From: Bacillus sp. FJAT-44742
GTDB taxonomy: Bacteria; Bacillota; Bacilli; Bacillales; Marinococcaceae
Length of the DNA stretch: 64,000 nucleotides
Direction of reading: 5' to 3'
NCBI RefSeq assembly: GCF_002797315.1
Contig: NZ_KZ454936.1
Span: 2,985,645 to 3,049,644, forward strand
This document shows, piece by piece, positions 50,640 to 59,833 of this stretch. The position numbers were made by a program, and so were the translations under genes. Every line of letters begins with the position of its first letter. Positions within the stretch are counted from its first letter, which is position 1. The notes beneath the pieces were generated by a model that saw nothing but the letters and a program-made list of their open reading frames with translations, was not told where the DNA came from and made no database searches.

Positions 50640-50915
50640 CAGCCTTACCTGAAAAGTTCCATAAAAAAACAGGTCCCTAGCACTAATGGAATCTTTTCCA
50701 TAAATCCTTTCCCACCTCTTTCACGGTGGAGTCGGCGAGTTCTTCAGAATCAATCCTTGCAGACGGGGTCATAAGCCCCATTAAGCAGCGATTTTTGATG
50801 TTTCATTAGAAGGTTTCAGAGAAAAATAGATAATTAGTAATAGCATTTTACAAATATTGTAGAAAATTTGACAAAAAATGATAAAAAAAAATAGAAATTA
50901 CTGGGAGGTATCTGC

Positions 50916-52052
50916 ATGACTGAAAGCAACAGTGTTGAAAACAAAACGAAATTTTACGAGAAATCCTGGTTTGCGTGGGTGGCATTAATTATCTTTGCCC
51001 CTTTAGGTATTTTCTTAATGTTCAAGTACGGACACCATAATAAGGGATTAAGAATTGCTGTTTCAGTAATCTTCGGCCTCTTTTTTGCTATTAGAGTGTT
51101 TGGTGATTCCGACGAATCAGTTCCAGCCACAGCAGAAGTAAATAATGATAAAGAAGTTGTTGAGGAAAGCATTGATAACAATGAGGAAGAAGAGAACAAT
51201 ACCAGTAACAATGAAGAGAATAACGAAGCTAACGAGCCTGAAGAGGTAGTGGAGGAAGAAGAGCCGGTTGTTGTTGAAGAAATTGCTTTTTCCTTTGAGA
51301 AAGCTGAATATAATTCAGAAACAGAGACTTTCGATATTGAGGTAAGTACAGACCTGCCGGATGGCACGAAAGTAACGCTCGCATTAAAGCATCCTGATGA
51401 AGACTATACTTATAACGGAAGCATTGAAACTGTTGAGGTAGCAGATGGATCAGCGTCAGCTAAATTAACTACTGTTGATGATGAGTGGGACGGACCATAT
51501 CCAATTAAAAATGGAGAATGGGAACTTGCAGCCAGTCTTTCTGTAAGAGATGGTGATAGCAAAACAAATACTCACCTACTAGATGTTTACGGAAGTTATG
51601 ATGAATTCGTAGAAGGTTACAAAATTGATGGCAGCGTAAAGGAAACAGATGTAGGATACATTATTGAAGGTATTGCAAAGCAAAATGTTGAGATCAGCGG
51701 AGCGTATACCGAAGAAGACGCTAAGGCTTTAAGAGCTGAGTTTAAGAAGCAGACAGCCGACACTATCGATTTTGCTCATTTGGAAAAGAACCCGGACCGC
51801 TACATTGGTGAATATGTAACCTACAGTGGGGAAATTGCAGAGATTCAAGAAAGTAATGGATATACTGTTGTTCGCCTAGCCCTAGATGACTTCTACAGTG
51901 ATATTATTTGGGTTGAATATGATGGTTACACAGATTTTGTAACAGAAGACAAAGTGACAATTTATGGTGAGGTCTGGGGGTCACACTCTTATACTTCACA
52001 GGCAGGATGGGAGATCACTGTACCAGCTATCATGGCTGATGTGATTGAATAG
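50916..52052 (+). CDS. Membrane-anchored acidic protein of unknown function
   Basis: The 378-residue protein has two membrane helices at the N-terminus (WFAWVALIIFAPLGIFLMF and LRIAVSVIFGLFFAIRVFG). A linker made almost wholly of Glu, Asn and Val runs from about 70 to 120. The remainder is a beta-rich domain, including FEKAEYNSETETFDIEVS, followed by an OB-like C-terminal region (VTYSGEIAEIQES, VEYDGYTDFVTEDKVTIYGE). That last part resembles domains of exported bacterial proteins that bind small ligands or cell-wall partners, but no family is certain. TTGACA lies 50 bp upstream with a weak −10. GGGAGGT precedes the ATG. It has its own terminator. Confidence 0.7.
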   Translation: MTESNSVENKTKFYEKSWFAWVALIIFAPLGIFLMFKYGHHNKGLRIAVSVIFGLFFAIRVFGDSDESVPATAEVNNDKEVVEESIDNNEEEENNTSNNEENNEANEPEEVVEEEEPVVVEEIAFSFEKAEYNSETETFDIEVSTDLPDGTKVTLALKHPDEDYTYNGSIETVEVADGSASAKLTTVDDEWDGPYPIKNGEWELAASLSVRDGDSKTNTHLLDVYGSYDEFVEGYKIDGSVKETDVGYIIEGIAKQNVEISGAYTEEDAKALRAEFKKQTADTIDFAHLEKNPDRYIGEYVTYSGEIAEIQESNGYTVVRLALDDFYSDIIWVEYDGYTDFVTEDKVTIYGEVWGSHSYTSQAGWEITVPAIMADVIE

Positions 52053-52120
52053 TTAGCCTGGTTACGGACTAACGTCCGTACCCTTTCCTTGGCATTTATA
52101 TGTCTGTGGTAATAAGGATT

Positions 52121-52152
52121 AATAAGCCGCTCAATGAGTGGCTTATTTTTTT
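52121..52152 (+). terminator. Terminator after the membrane-anchored protein gene
   Basis: AATAAGCCGCTC and AGTGGCTTATT form a stem around AATG with seven T following. Confidence 0.85.
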
Positions 52153-52603
52153 GAGAGAGAACATGAGCTTACCCCTCAATCCAGAAAAAGAAGTTTTTTG
52201 ATCTAAAGTCCATGAGAAATACAAAGATGAATTAATCCACACAAAAAAGAGATCGATTGGGATTTTATCAATAGTGGTAAAACGAAGAATTACCGCGTAC
52301 TTTCTTTTGGGCGGGAACGTAGTCAACGTACATGCTTGTAAATCATATTTAAGACCTGGAAAAGTACCCCTATGACTGGTTTATGTCGGAAAACTGGAGC
52401 GGGACCTCAGGTTATTCGTAACTGGTATCCTAGACGAAAAACAGAATAAAAAAATCAGGAAAGGAAAATCCGTATTACATAAAAACGATTTCGTGTTTTT
52501 CGTTACTCTGGCAAGTGCCCGTGCCAGAGCAGGTGCTATGAAGGTGCTGACGAGTGAGCCAAACAGACTTCCTTCCACACATAAATTCCGTGCCGATAAT
52601 ATG

Positions 52604-52635
52604 AAAAAACCCGCCTGAACATCAGACGGGTTTTG
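52604..52635. terminator. Terminator-like hairpin at the end of the remnant region
   Basis: AAAACCCGCCTGA and TCAGACGGGTTTT (one mismatch) with T-runs on both strands. It may have ended the decayed plus-strand gene. Confidence 0.7.
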
Positions 52636-52898
52636 GTGTCGAACAAACAATTTTCTCTAAAAAGATAACAGGATACCATTTTGGTGGCAATTCTATATAT
52701 ATCTTTTGGGTTTCCTTACATATAGTGTAAACGATAATTCGATCTTTTTTTACAAAAAATGTGAAAATTTTATGTCTCCTTCAGGAATTTTTTCAGCTTT
52801 AGAAGAGTCCCATCTCTCATTCTTGTCCTAACAAAAGAACCGGAACCTTTTCACAGGTGTTTGCTGAAATTTTTACTAAAGTCTCTTCAAATCTCGTG

Positions 52899-54893
52899 TT
52901 ACTGCTGAATTTCCTTTACCTGCTCCTGGACAGCAGCACTTGTTTCATTCAGGCGTTCAGAGGCTTCACTCAGCACAGTGAGTCCCCTTACAAGCTCTTC
53001 GGTGGAAGCAGATATTTCTTCGGCTGCTGCGGCGGTATCCTCACTGACGAGGGATATATTTGAAACCTTTTCAATCGATGCACTCCTTGCCTCATTCATT
53101 GCCTTGAGCTGTTCTGCTAACGTCTGAATCAAATTCCCCATTTGATCTATATAACCTGCAATATTCGTAAAGGATTGATCGGTGTCATTCACAGCGGCCA
53201 CTTGTTCAGATGAAAGCTCCATCGTTTTCTTCATTTCATCCTTCACCTGGAGGCCGCCATCCTGAATGCGCCCTACTGTTTTTTGAATTGTCCCAGTCGC
53301 CTCTGTTGATTGCTCGGCAAGTTTTCTCACTTCCTCAGCTACAACAGCAAAACCTTTTCCATATTCTCCTGCCCTTGCCGCTTCAATGCTTGCATTTAAT
53401 GCAAGTAGATTTGTCTGCTCAGAAAATCCTTGAATCATATGAACGACATTGACTACTTCCTCCGTCTGCTTCGTAAATGTTTCAACGATGTCATTCATCG
53501 TTTGTATGATTTTATCGTTTTCCGAAGACTTCTCTCGAAGCACACCGACCTGAGAGAGACCATCCTTACTCATCACAGCTACGGAGTCCATGAGTTCATT
53601 CATATGGTCAGCCAGTTCATTGGATTTTGTAATCTGCACAGAAAGATTCTCGATTTCAGCTTGTACACTGTTTACATCATCTGATTGCTGGACAGCTCTT
53701 TTTGCAACTTCAGTAGAAGCTGCCGCTATCTCCTCACTAGAAGCGGTGGATTGCTGAACAGTCGCACTCAGCTCCGCAGCCTCCTGGCTCGATTGCCTGG
53801 AGGATAACTCCAGAGAACCTATCAGTTCCTGAAGCATCCGGATCATCTGGTTAAACCCTTGAGTTAGCTGGGCCACCTCATCCTTTCCTCTTGCCTTTGC
53901 CTGTGCAGAGAAGTCACCATCCATAACCCGCTCCACATCACGTCGCAGGGAAAGAATCGGGGTTATAATTTGGCGCCCGACAAGATAAGCGATCACAATA
54001 GAAATACCAATCGCCGCTACTGAAATAACAACAAATAAATTACGGAGCTCATTTGCCGGTGCTGCTACTTCTGCATCTGAATAAACTGCTGCAACCGTCC
54101 AATCAATTCCTTCCACTTCTTCATAAAAGACCGTGCTTGCTGTCCCTTGAAAATGGGTTGAAACACGTCCACTTGTGTCGTCAGAAGCTGCCATTTGCTG
54201 GACAAAGCTTTCCTCGCCTAAATGAGTGCCCTGAATTGTATCATCTGGATGGGTAACAGCCATCCCATCATTATGTAGTAAAGTAATATAACCGTTATAG
54301 CTTATGTCAATGTCTGCCATCATAGCAGACAATTCATCTAAGTAAATATCAACCCCGACTACTCCTATGACTCCATCACTGCCTTCTACCGCCTTGGCCG
54401 CTGTGATAACCATATCTCCTGAACCAGCATCCTCATAAGGCTCGGTCCATATGACATCATTAGTCTGTTCGCTGGCGGCGAGATACCATGGCCGGACAGT
54501 CGGATCAAAATCATCTGGAAGGTCTATCACAGGCGCGGTGAACATCTCTCCATTTTCCGCTCCGATATATAGAGTGTCAGCCCGTTCATCCAGTTCTACA
54601 AAATAAGCAAAATCTTCAGCAATGTCCTCCCACTCTTCGTTTTCCTCAGGATCATTTTCTAAAAAAGAAACAATACTCCCATCATTGGCATAGCGGTGAA
54701 GCGCTAAAGAAAATTGCTCTAAATAGGCTCCCAGGAACCTTTCCACTTCTGTTGTAACCGTTGCGGCTTCCCTCTCTGTAGCAGAGGATATTTCTTCACT
54801 TGTATGAAAGTACATAAAAACAGAAACAGAAATAATAGCAATCGAAACCAGACCGCTGATCAAGAGGATCAGCTTTGTTTTTAAAGAACGCAC
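52899..54893 (-). CDS. Methyl-accepting chemotaxis protein with dCache sensor
   Basis: This chemoreceptor of about 664 residues has a membrane helix near 8-28, an extracellular double-Cache domain (about 40-275), a second helix and HAMP ([20 protein letters not shown]). The cytoplasmic signalling domain has the conserved tip [33 protein letters not shown]. Such receptors often bind amino acids or organic acids and control CheA. The start is taken as the GTG 54893 (read [10 protein letters not shown]), nine bases behind AAAGGAG. An upstream ATG at 54944 lacks a ribosome-binding site. A sigma-D promoter lies at 55071. Confidence 0.93.
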   Translation of the reverse strand: MRSLKTKLILLISGLVSIAIISVSVFMYFHTSEEISSATEREAATVTTEVERFLGAYLEQFSLALHRYANDGSIVSFLENDPEENEEWEDIAEDFAYFVELDERADTLYIGAENGEMFTAPVIDLPDDFDPTVRPWYLAASEQTNDVIWTEPYEDAGSGDMVITAAKAVEGSDGVIGVVGVDIYLDELSAMMADIDISYNGYITLLHNDGMAVTHPDDTIQGTHLGEESFVQQMAASDDTSGRVSTHFQGTASTVFYEEVEGIDWTVAAVYSDAEVAAPANELRNLFVVISVAAIGISIVIAYLVGRQIITPILSLRRDVERVMDGDFSAQAKARGKDEVAQLTQGFNQMIRMLQELIGSLELSSRQSSQEAAELSATVQQSTASSEEIAAASTEVAKRAVQQSDDVNSVQAEIENLSVQITKSNELADHMNELMDSVAVMSKDGLSQVGVLREKSSENDKIIQTMNDIVETFTKQTEEVVNVVHMIQGFSEQTNLLALNASIEAARAGEYGKGFAVVAEEVRKLAEQSTEATGTIQKTVGRIQDGGLQVKDEMKKTMELSSEQVAAVNDTDQSFTNIAGYIDQMGNLIQTLAEQLKAMNEARSASIEKVSNISLVSEDTAAAAEEISASTEELVRGLTVLSEASERLNETSAAVQEQVKEIQQ

Positions 54894-55070
54894 GTAATAT
54901 TTTCTCCTTTCCTGTTTGAAAAAAATTCCCCTTCTATAAGCCATTCTGATTTCATTGCCCCCTCGCGAATCATTGGAATGACTGATCGTAACCGTTTATA
55001 TAAAATCTTACTCCTTTCTTCCCCTCTGTTCCCGTTAGCTGCGTACACTTCAGCTTTGGACATATTGGTT

Positions 55071-55096
55071 ATATCGACTTTCTTTCTCCACATTTA
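55071..55096 (-). promoter_or_regulatory. Sigma-D promoter of the dCache chemoreceptor gene
   Basis: TAAA (55093-55096), 14 bp, GTCGATAT (55071-55078), one mismatch to GCCGATAT. Confidence 0.75.
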
Positions 55097-55125
55097 AACA
55101 CTTCTTTATACTAATCCCAGAAGAT

Positions 55126-55163
55126 AAAAAAGCCCTCGCTGATTTCCAGCAAGAGCTTCTTTT
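55126..55163 (-). terminator. Terminator after the GH16 gene
   Basis: AGCTCTTGCTG and CAGCGAGGGCT pair (with G-T and one mismatch) around GAAAT, followed by six T on the minus strand. Confidence 0.8.
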
Positions 55164-56019
55164 ACTTAAAAGGTCCATTCCCATTTTTGAGGCCGTTGTT
55201 TCCTCTGTTCTGACTAGGATGGGCTTTACGTTCCTCTTCTGCCTGATTCTCCTCAGAAGTCTTGGGTTCCTGATCATTTTCTTCTGCCGGCGTAAATGTA
55301 AAATCAGAAATTACCATTTCTACAGGCTGGTTGTTACTGGGTCCTTTACCTTGAAAGAGCCATAAATTTATATGAACTTTTTCATTTTGGCTGTCAGGGA
55401 TATCTTCCCCAGAATATGTCCACGTTTGCAGCAACCTGCCTCCTGTAGTGGCAGACCGGAAAACAATTTCCTCAGGAGTCCAGGTAAAGGAATGAACCGT
55501 AGGCTCAGCAGCTTCCTCCCTAATTGTAAACACGCATTGATTCTCTTCTTTTATATAAGGCTGGACGGTGTAGTAGCTATTGTGGTTGCTTTCCAGGCCC
55601 CACTTCGTGAATTCCATATCAATTTCACGGTGCTCTGCTTGAACAGCGTCCTCTGATTGCATATCATAGGTAAACAAACCAAGGACAGCATTTTTGTCTA
55701 TAGCAATACTCAAATCGACTTGAAAAGAATATGCGCCGTAGCCCAGTGTCTCGGTTGTTGATACTTCAGAACTGTACCACTGATTGTCCTGGCGGTCGAT
55801 TTTCATATGCAGCCTGCCTTCGTCATCTACTTTTACGTGATCTCTGGACCAATGGTTAGGACCCGGCCCCCATGTAAATTCACTTCCCGTATGCTTGACA
55901 TCCCAGGTATAACCGCTGAAATTTACCTTCTCCAAGCCGGCAGCCTCCATTCCTTTTTCTTCACTACATAAAAAAGCAGCAGCCAGCACAGCAATACAGC
56001 ACGATGTGAACTTGTTCAA
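55162..56019 (-). CDS. Secreted glycoside hydrolase family 16 enzyme (beta-glucanase-like)
   Basis: The 285-residue protein has a signal peptide (about 1-27) and a single GH16 jelly-roll domain with the catalytic signature EIDMEF at about 135 (Glu-x-Asp-x-Glu). Neighbouring strands GYGAYSFQVDLSIA and WTPEEIVFRS fit. GH16 enzymes cut beta-1,3/1,4-glucans, laminarin, agar or similar polymers; the substrate cannot be settled. A Glu/Asn/Gln-rich tail of about 45 residues follows. It lies among chemotaxis and filament genes, perhaps because degradation of polysaccharides and motility are used together; this is speculative. Confidence 0.87.
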   Translation of the reverse strand: MNKFTSCCIAVLAAAFLCSEEKGMEAAGLEKVNFSGYTWDVKHTGSEFTWGPGPNHWSRDHVKVDDEGRLHMKIDRQDNQWYSSEVSTTETLGYGAYSFQVDLSIAIDKNAVLGLFTYDMQSEDAVQAEHREIDMEFTKWGLESNHNSYYTVQPYIKEENQCVFTIREEAAEPTVHSFTWTPEEIVFRSATTGGRLLQTWTYSGEDIPDSQNEKVHINLWLFQGKGPSNNQPVEMVISDFTFTPAEENDQEPKTSEENQAEEERKAHPSQNRGNNGLKNGNGPFK

Positions 56020-56185
56020 GTGATTCCCCCCCCTTTTTTTATCGTATATAAGTTATTATCGGACCTTTAGGCTGGAATATAAAGCTATATTGTAAGGAAC
56101 AGGAAAACATATTTTTCATAGACACACAAAAAAAGACACACAAAAAAAGAGACTACGATACATAGCCTCCTGCCTTGTTTTCAGA

Positions 56186-56332
56186 TTATGAACCTGTTTT
56201 CATAGAATCCTTTGTAACAAACCGTTCCTTGTACATTCGCTTTACTTCATCCTCAGACATATGCTGGACGACTTCACCTGGGATGCCTGTCAGACAGATC
56301 AGCATCTCTTTCATTTCCCCTGGACTTTGCAT
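56186..56332 (-). CDS. Small protein of 48 residues, unknown function
   Basis: The frame starts at an ATG at 56332 behind GGGAGGTGA, one of the best ribosome-binding sites in the window. It reads MQSPGEMKEMLICLTGIPGE, then MSEDEVKRMYKERF, ending at 56186. The second half forms a short acidic-basic helix (SEDEVKRMYKE) seen in several very small Bacillaceae proteins of the BH0509 type. That relation is tentative. It has no signal peptide or membrane segment. Genes of this size are often missed. Confidence 0.6.
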   Translation of the reverse strand: MQSPGEMKEMLICLTGIPGEVVQHMSEDEVKRMYKERFVTKDSMKTGS

Positions 56333-56607
56333 AGGGGTCACCTCCCATTTGCTTAGCTTTTTCATAAATTCATTATGACCAAGGTTCCGTTGTTTTAATC
56401 AAATTGAGTCAAAGAGATTAGTATTCTCTGTTATTTCTAGTTCTCTCAGTAAAATTCCTTTTCATTTTAAAAAAAGAAAGACATTGTTACAAAATTCTCG
56501 TTAGGCGAAGTCCGTGTCTTTTAAAATACGAGCCGGCCTAACTGAAATAATTACCTGGACAGCAGAATACACATACGTGTAAAACACCTTGCAAAGGAGG
56601 GCCTTTC

Positions 56608-57069
56608 GTGAAAAGAAAACTCCCTTTTTCCCCGCACCTTGTACCGGTTGCAGCCGGCTTAGTCATCCTTGTACTGCTTGCAGCTGCCCTGCTGCCTTCT
56701 GATGCCAGAAAGGCCGCCAAGACAGTAGAAGAATTTTATGAACTGGAGCAGGAAGCAAAATTTTCTTCTTCCTGGGAGCTGTTTCATTCCTCCATGCAGG
56801 AACATTTCCCAAGAGACAGCTATATATCAGACCGGCCCCACGTTTTTCAAAATCACTTTGATGTAGAAGATTATGAGTTTACAATGAGCAGTCCTGAAAA
56901 AATAAAAGAATGGCGCATGTTTGCAGATAGTGAGCCTTTGGAAGAGGTATACGAGATTGTGGTCACCAAAAGCTATGTCGGTAAATACGGTCACTTTGAC
57001 TTTGTACAGTTTGTCTATGTGACCGAGGAAGAGAGGGAGTGGCGGATACTCTGGGACTATAAAGAATGA
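56608..57069 (+). CDS. Membrane-anchored protein of unknown function
   Basis: The 153-residue protein has a single N-terminal membrane helix (LVPVAAGLVILVLLAAALLP) and an extracellular domain. The domain runs from TVEEFYELEQEAKFSSSWEL, with SMQEHFPRDSYISDR, to the end FVYVTEEEREWRILWDYKE. This alpha/beta pattern resembles NTF2/SnoaL-like stress domains found in Bacillus lipoproteins, but the match is not certain. The start is a GTG at 56608 behind AAAGGAGGG. It stands alone on the plus strand and is followed by the 21-bp repeat region. Confidence 0.72.
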   Translation: MKRKLPFSPHLVPVAAGLVILVLLAAALLPSDARKAAKTVEEFYELEQEAKFSSSWELFHSSMQEHFPRDSYISDRPHVFQNHFDVEDYEFTMSSPEKIKEWRMFADSEPLEEVYEIVVTKSYVGKYGHFDFVQFVYVTEEEREWRILWDYKE

Positions 57070-57130
57070 TAATCGGCGGCCGAGCAAAGGGACGCTGACT
57101 GGAATTCGGTAGTTTTTGAGGTGATTAGGC

Positions 57131-57304
57131 CGATGTGAAACCTCTTTTCGGACAGTCGCAGACTTAATTGGTCGATGTAAAACCTCATTCGGACATTCGC
57201 AGACTTAATTGGGTCGATTTTCGAATGAATTGGGTCAAAACTGCTGATAATTGGGTCAAACTTCATCATAATTGGGTCAAAACTGCCGATAATTGGGTCA
57301 AACA
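57131..57304. repeat. 21-bp-periodic tandem repeat region
   Basis: Five copies of a 21-bp unit starting AATTGGGTC occupy 57207, 57228, 57249, 57270 and 57291. Before them, two 42-bp copies (57131 and 57173) starting CGATGT and ending near AGACTTAATTGG have exactly twice the period. Because 21 is a multiple of three, both strands have open frames of seven-residue repeats (NWVKTAD on plus, FDPIISS on minus). Neither frame has a good start, so they are probably not genes. The rest of the 57070-57467 interval contains only the fliD terminator. Confidence 0.9.
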
Positions 57305-57414
57305 TGTATTTCCTCGCCTTAACTGGAAACTACTGGAATATAAAACCGCCCATCAGCCGCGCGGTGATCAAAGGGTAAATGCATGTTCAATAGCACAACA
57401 CCTGCCACCCTCGT

Positions 57415-57453
57415 AAAAAAACCTGTGGCCAGCTCTTCGTGCCACAGGTTTTT
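57415..57453. terminator. Terminator after the first fliD
   Basis: AAAAACCTGTGGC and GCCACAGGTTTTT form a perfect stem around a short loop, with T-runs on both strands. Confidence 0.92.
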
Positions 57454-57467
57454 ACTATATATACTCC

Positions 57468-59255
57468 TTACATCCCCATGCCGCCCATTTGCGACATTAA
57501 CTGTTCCATCTGGGCATTCGCCTGCGCCATGGCCTGTTCCATCCTGGTAAACTGGGCCCAGTACCGCTGTTCAGTCTGCTGCATCCGTCGCTCAAAGTTC
57601 GTCATCCGGTCATTCATTTGATCAATTTCGCGACCGATTGTAAACTGCTGGTTTGATGCGGCAGAGGCTCCGCCGGCACGTTGCGACACCTGTTTGATGG
57701 TGCCTTGAAGGGTCTCTCGTAAGCGCCGGGCTGCCCCTTTTTCCTCGTATGAATCACCGTTCGCTGCAAAGATTTGAAACACACCCTCTGCATCTTGAGC
57801 AATCGCTTCCCGAAGCTTTTCTTCATCTACTTCAAGCCTGCCCCTGTCCTGGTAATTTGAGGTCGTCGTAATGCCAAGCTCCGTCAAATGAGAAAAGGTC
57901 CCCTGATCTGTGTCCACAGATCCGTACATATCCTGACGCATCTGGTCCAGGGCGCCCGAGAACATGCGGTCATTTCGCAGCATCCCGCTTTCCGCCCGCT
58001 CATCCCACATTTCTTGTTCTCTCTCAGACATTTCCCTGCGCTGCTCGTCAGTTAATGGCTGGTAGTCCCGGTACCTTTCCTCCGAGACCTTTCCATCCAC
58101 AAGTTCGATCAGTGCATTGTACTCGTCCACAAACTCTATTACCTGGTCGAAAACCTGCTCTGTATCAGTCGAGACACCCAGCATGACAGGTCTTTCCGTT
58201 AACGTGTCATGCAGTGTAATGTTGACTCCATCAATGGTAAAGGAATTGGAAGTCCGCTCCGTTTCCAGGCCATTTATCGTAAATTGAGCATTGTCCCCGC
58301 CACTTTCGTTACTCTCATCCAAATGGAGCACATCACGTAGAAATCCGTCAGAGAATTTGATTTCTGCGTTTTCAGCGGTTCTTGCTTCATCACCTTCCCT
58401 GGCTTCGTTATACTGCCCCGTATCACTGCGGGCCAACGCCACCCGGCCAGAAAATTCATCATAAAAGGCGTTAACGCCCAGACTGGAACGATTAATGTCA
58501 CCAAGCACCTGCTGTAAGCTGTCTGTGCCCGCAAATTCAAAGGTCTCTGTTACCTCCTCTCCTTCACTGTCATACGTCGTCGCATCAAAGGAAAAGACGT
58601 GGGATTGATATGTTACCTCAAGACTCTCTCCCCCTTCAAATGAATCATGAAATTGAAGAGTGCCCGTCTCATCATCAACCAAAACACTGCCTTCGTTTAA
58701 CTCTTCTTCCGAAGTGACTACACTGAATCCTGGTACCTCTACACTTGCCGGGTCAATTGCACCACTTTCCAGAACAGCTATACCACTGTCCGCGTTCACC
58801 TGTATCGTTTCCTGGTGCTCCTTTGTCTCCCAGTTCATTCCTTCATGGGTGCTGAGTTGGCTCCATAAGGAAGCATCCCCGTCCAGTCTTCCTTCTGATC
58901 CGAGAATCTCATCACTGCTGACATTGCTTGCCGCTGAAGCAAGACGGTCAACTCTTGAAAGTGTATAGGAGCCTTCACCAGATGATGCTGATCCTGAAGC
59001 CGTTACCTTGCTTTCGTCTGTACTGCTTACCGTTGTTGCTGTCATGTTTGCCCTTCGCATGATTCCATCAAAGGTCGTTGTCCGAAAATCAGCAAACTGC
59101 CGGTTCACTTCCCGGTAGGCCTCCTGCTGCCAGAGAAGCAGCTGGCGGTCCTGTTCCATCCGGTTTAATGGCTCCCGCTCGGCTCTCATTAAGTCTGAAA
59201 CCATTTGATTTATGTCCATGCCCGAGGCAAAGCCAGTCATCCTCATATCACTCAT
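57468..59255 (-). CDS. fliD: Flagellar filament cap protein FliD (first paralogue)
   Basis: The 595-residue protein is a full-length FliD: N-terminal MTGFASGMDINQMVSDLMRA, TTVSSTDESKVTASG, central hypervariable part, and C-terminal FERRMQQTEQRYWAQFTRME followed by a Met/Gln-rich end. It is paralogous to the copy at 48689; N- and C-terminal regions align well, the middle poorly. It lies directly behind flaG, but a strong hairpin separates the two. Between the two fliD genes lie about 7 kb with two small genes, a GH16 enzyme, a chemoreceptor and a membrane protein. The start follows GGGGGATC. Confidence 0.93.
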   Translation of the reverse strand: MSDMRMTGFASGMDINQMVSDLMRAEREPLNRMEQDRQLLLWQQEAYREVNRQFADFRTTTFDGIMRRANMTATTVSSTDESKVTASGSASSGEGSYTLSRVDRLASAASNVSSDEILGSEGRLDGDASLWSQLSTHEGMNWETKEHQETIQVNADSGIAVLESGAIDPASVEVPGFSVVTSEEELNEGSVLVDDETGTLQFHDSFEGGESLEVTYQSHVFSFDATTYDSEGEEVTETFEFAGTDSLQQVLGDINRSSLGVNAFYDEFSGRVALARSDTGQYNEAREGDEARTAENAEIKFSDGFLRDVLHLDESNESGGDNAQFTINGLETERTSNSFTIDGVNITLHDTLTERPVMLGVSTDTEQVFDQVIEFVDEYNALIELVDGKVSEERYRDYQPLTDEQRREMSEREQEMWDERAESGMLRNDRMFSGALDQMRQDMYGSVDTDQGTFSHLTELGITTTSNYQDRGRLEVDEEKLREAIAQDAEGVFQIFAANGDSYEEKGAARRLRETLQGTIKQVSQRAGGASAASNQQFTIGREIDQMNDRMTNFERRMQQTEQRYWAQFTRMEQAMAQANAQMEQLMSQMGGMGM

Positions 59256-59303
59256 GTTTGATCCCCCATTTTTTAAAAAGTGAACTCTTATGGCGGTAAA
59301 AAG

Positions 59304-59336
59304 AAAAAGGACAGAGAATGTTCTCTTGTCCTTTTT
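59304..59336. terminator. Hairpin between flaG and fliD
   Basis: AAAAAGGACA-GAGAA and TTCTC-TGTCCTTTTT form a near-perfect stem (one bulged base) with T-runs in both directions. As a terminator within the flaG-fliD gap it would reduce fliD transcription relative to flaG. Confidence 0.85.
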
Positions 59337-59360
59337 CTGTTGTTACCTCTATAAACAGGT

Positions 59361-59729
59361 CTACACTTTCTTATCGACAATCAGCCCTACATGCTCAAGC
59401 ATGGCTGCAACGATATCCAGAAACTTTTCCGGAGGGATTTCCCGTACCACTTCCTCCGTGTTTCGATCCACCACCTGGACATATGTCCTTTCCAGCTTGT
59501 CATGAACATTGAACTTCAAAGCCGTTGCATTCACATCGAGCATCTGATTTAACCCGTTCACTTCCTGCAACAGCTTCTCACGATCCAAAGTAGTGGTATT
59601 GCGCTGCTCTTCTGTGCCTTGCTTTTCATCTGTAGCTGCCTTCTCATGCTGACTGGTTGATTGTGTGTAGTGGCGAGAGGAATGAATGACTTCTTGAACT
59701 CCTGGTATGCCTGTCCCTTTTATTTCCAT
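59361..59729 (-). CDS. flaG: Flagellar protein FlaG (YvyC-like)
   Basis: FlaG proteins affect filament length and are encoded before fliD. The 122-residue protein has a polar, poorly conserved N-terminal half and the FlaG domain at about 50-122: LLQEVNGLNQMLDVNATALKF, DKLERTYVQVVDRNTEEVVR and EIPPEKFLDIVAAMLEHVGL. The latter is the family signature. It has a perfect sigma-D −10 and should be expressed with late flagellar genes. The start follows GGAGGGTG. Confidence 0.93.
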   Translation of the reverse strand: MEIKGTGIPGVQEVIHSSRHYTQSTSQHEKAATDEKQGTEEQRNTTTLDREKLLQEVNGLNQMLDVNATALKFNVHDKLERTYVQVVDRNTEEVVREIPPEKFLDIVAAMLEHVGLIVDKKV

Positions 59730-59764
59730 AAGAATTCACCCTCCGATTTTTTCACCTGATTCTT

Positions 59765-59790
59765 TTATCGGCCAAAAAAGGAGATTGTTA
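59765..59790 (-). promoter_or_regulatory. Sigma-D promoter of flaG
   Basis: TAAC (59787-59790), 14 bp, GCCGATAA (59765-59772), a perfect −10 element, about 35 bp upstream of the flaG start. Confidence 0.88.
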
Positions 59791-59833
59791 AAGGGTTCGG
59801 CCATTTTTTCTGCCTGCACCCAGAACGGCTCTT

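Larger units (their letters stand above)
52053..52898 (+). other. 846-bp interval with possible gene remnants
   Basis: Beyond two terminators, plus-strand fragments in different frames look protein-like but are broken: EKYKDELIHTKK, DWDFINSGKTKNYRVLSFG and TGAGPQVIRNWYPRRK (52220-52450). A 78-codon stop-free stretch follows to 52618 with no start context. They may be the relics of a gene inactivated by several frameshifts; I cannot name the family. From 52640 to 52898 I see nothing. Confidence 0.3.

Noticed and set aside
50690-50800. Cyclic-di-GMP riboswitch upstream of fliD
   Set aside because: Some GC-rich pairing is present, but the conserved GNRA loop and receptor elements of the known classes could not be found.
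52381-52650. 89-codon minus-strand frame
   Set aside because: Its end overlaps a terminator hairpin and it lacks a ribosome-binding site; the opposite strand shows better, though broken, coding signal.
54881-55093. 70-codon minus-strand frame upstream of the dCache chemoreceptor
   Set aside because: No ribosome-binding site or similarity; its first codons coincide with the sigma-D promoter at 55071-55096, so the stretch is the receptor's leader.
57057-57305. 82-codon minus-strand frame with FDPI repeats
   Set aside because: It is a by-product of the 21-bp repeat; no start context, and the opposite strand is equally open.
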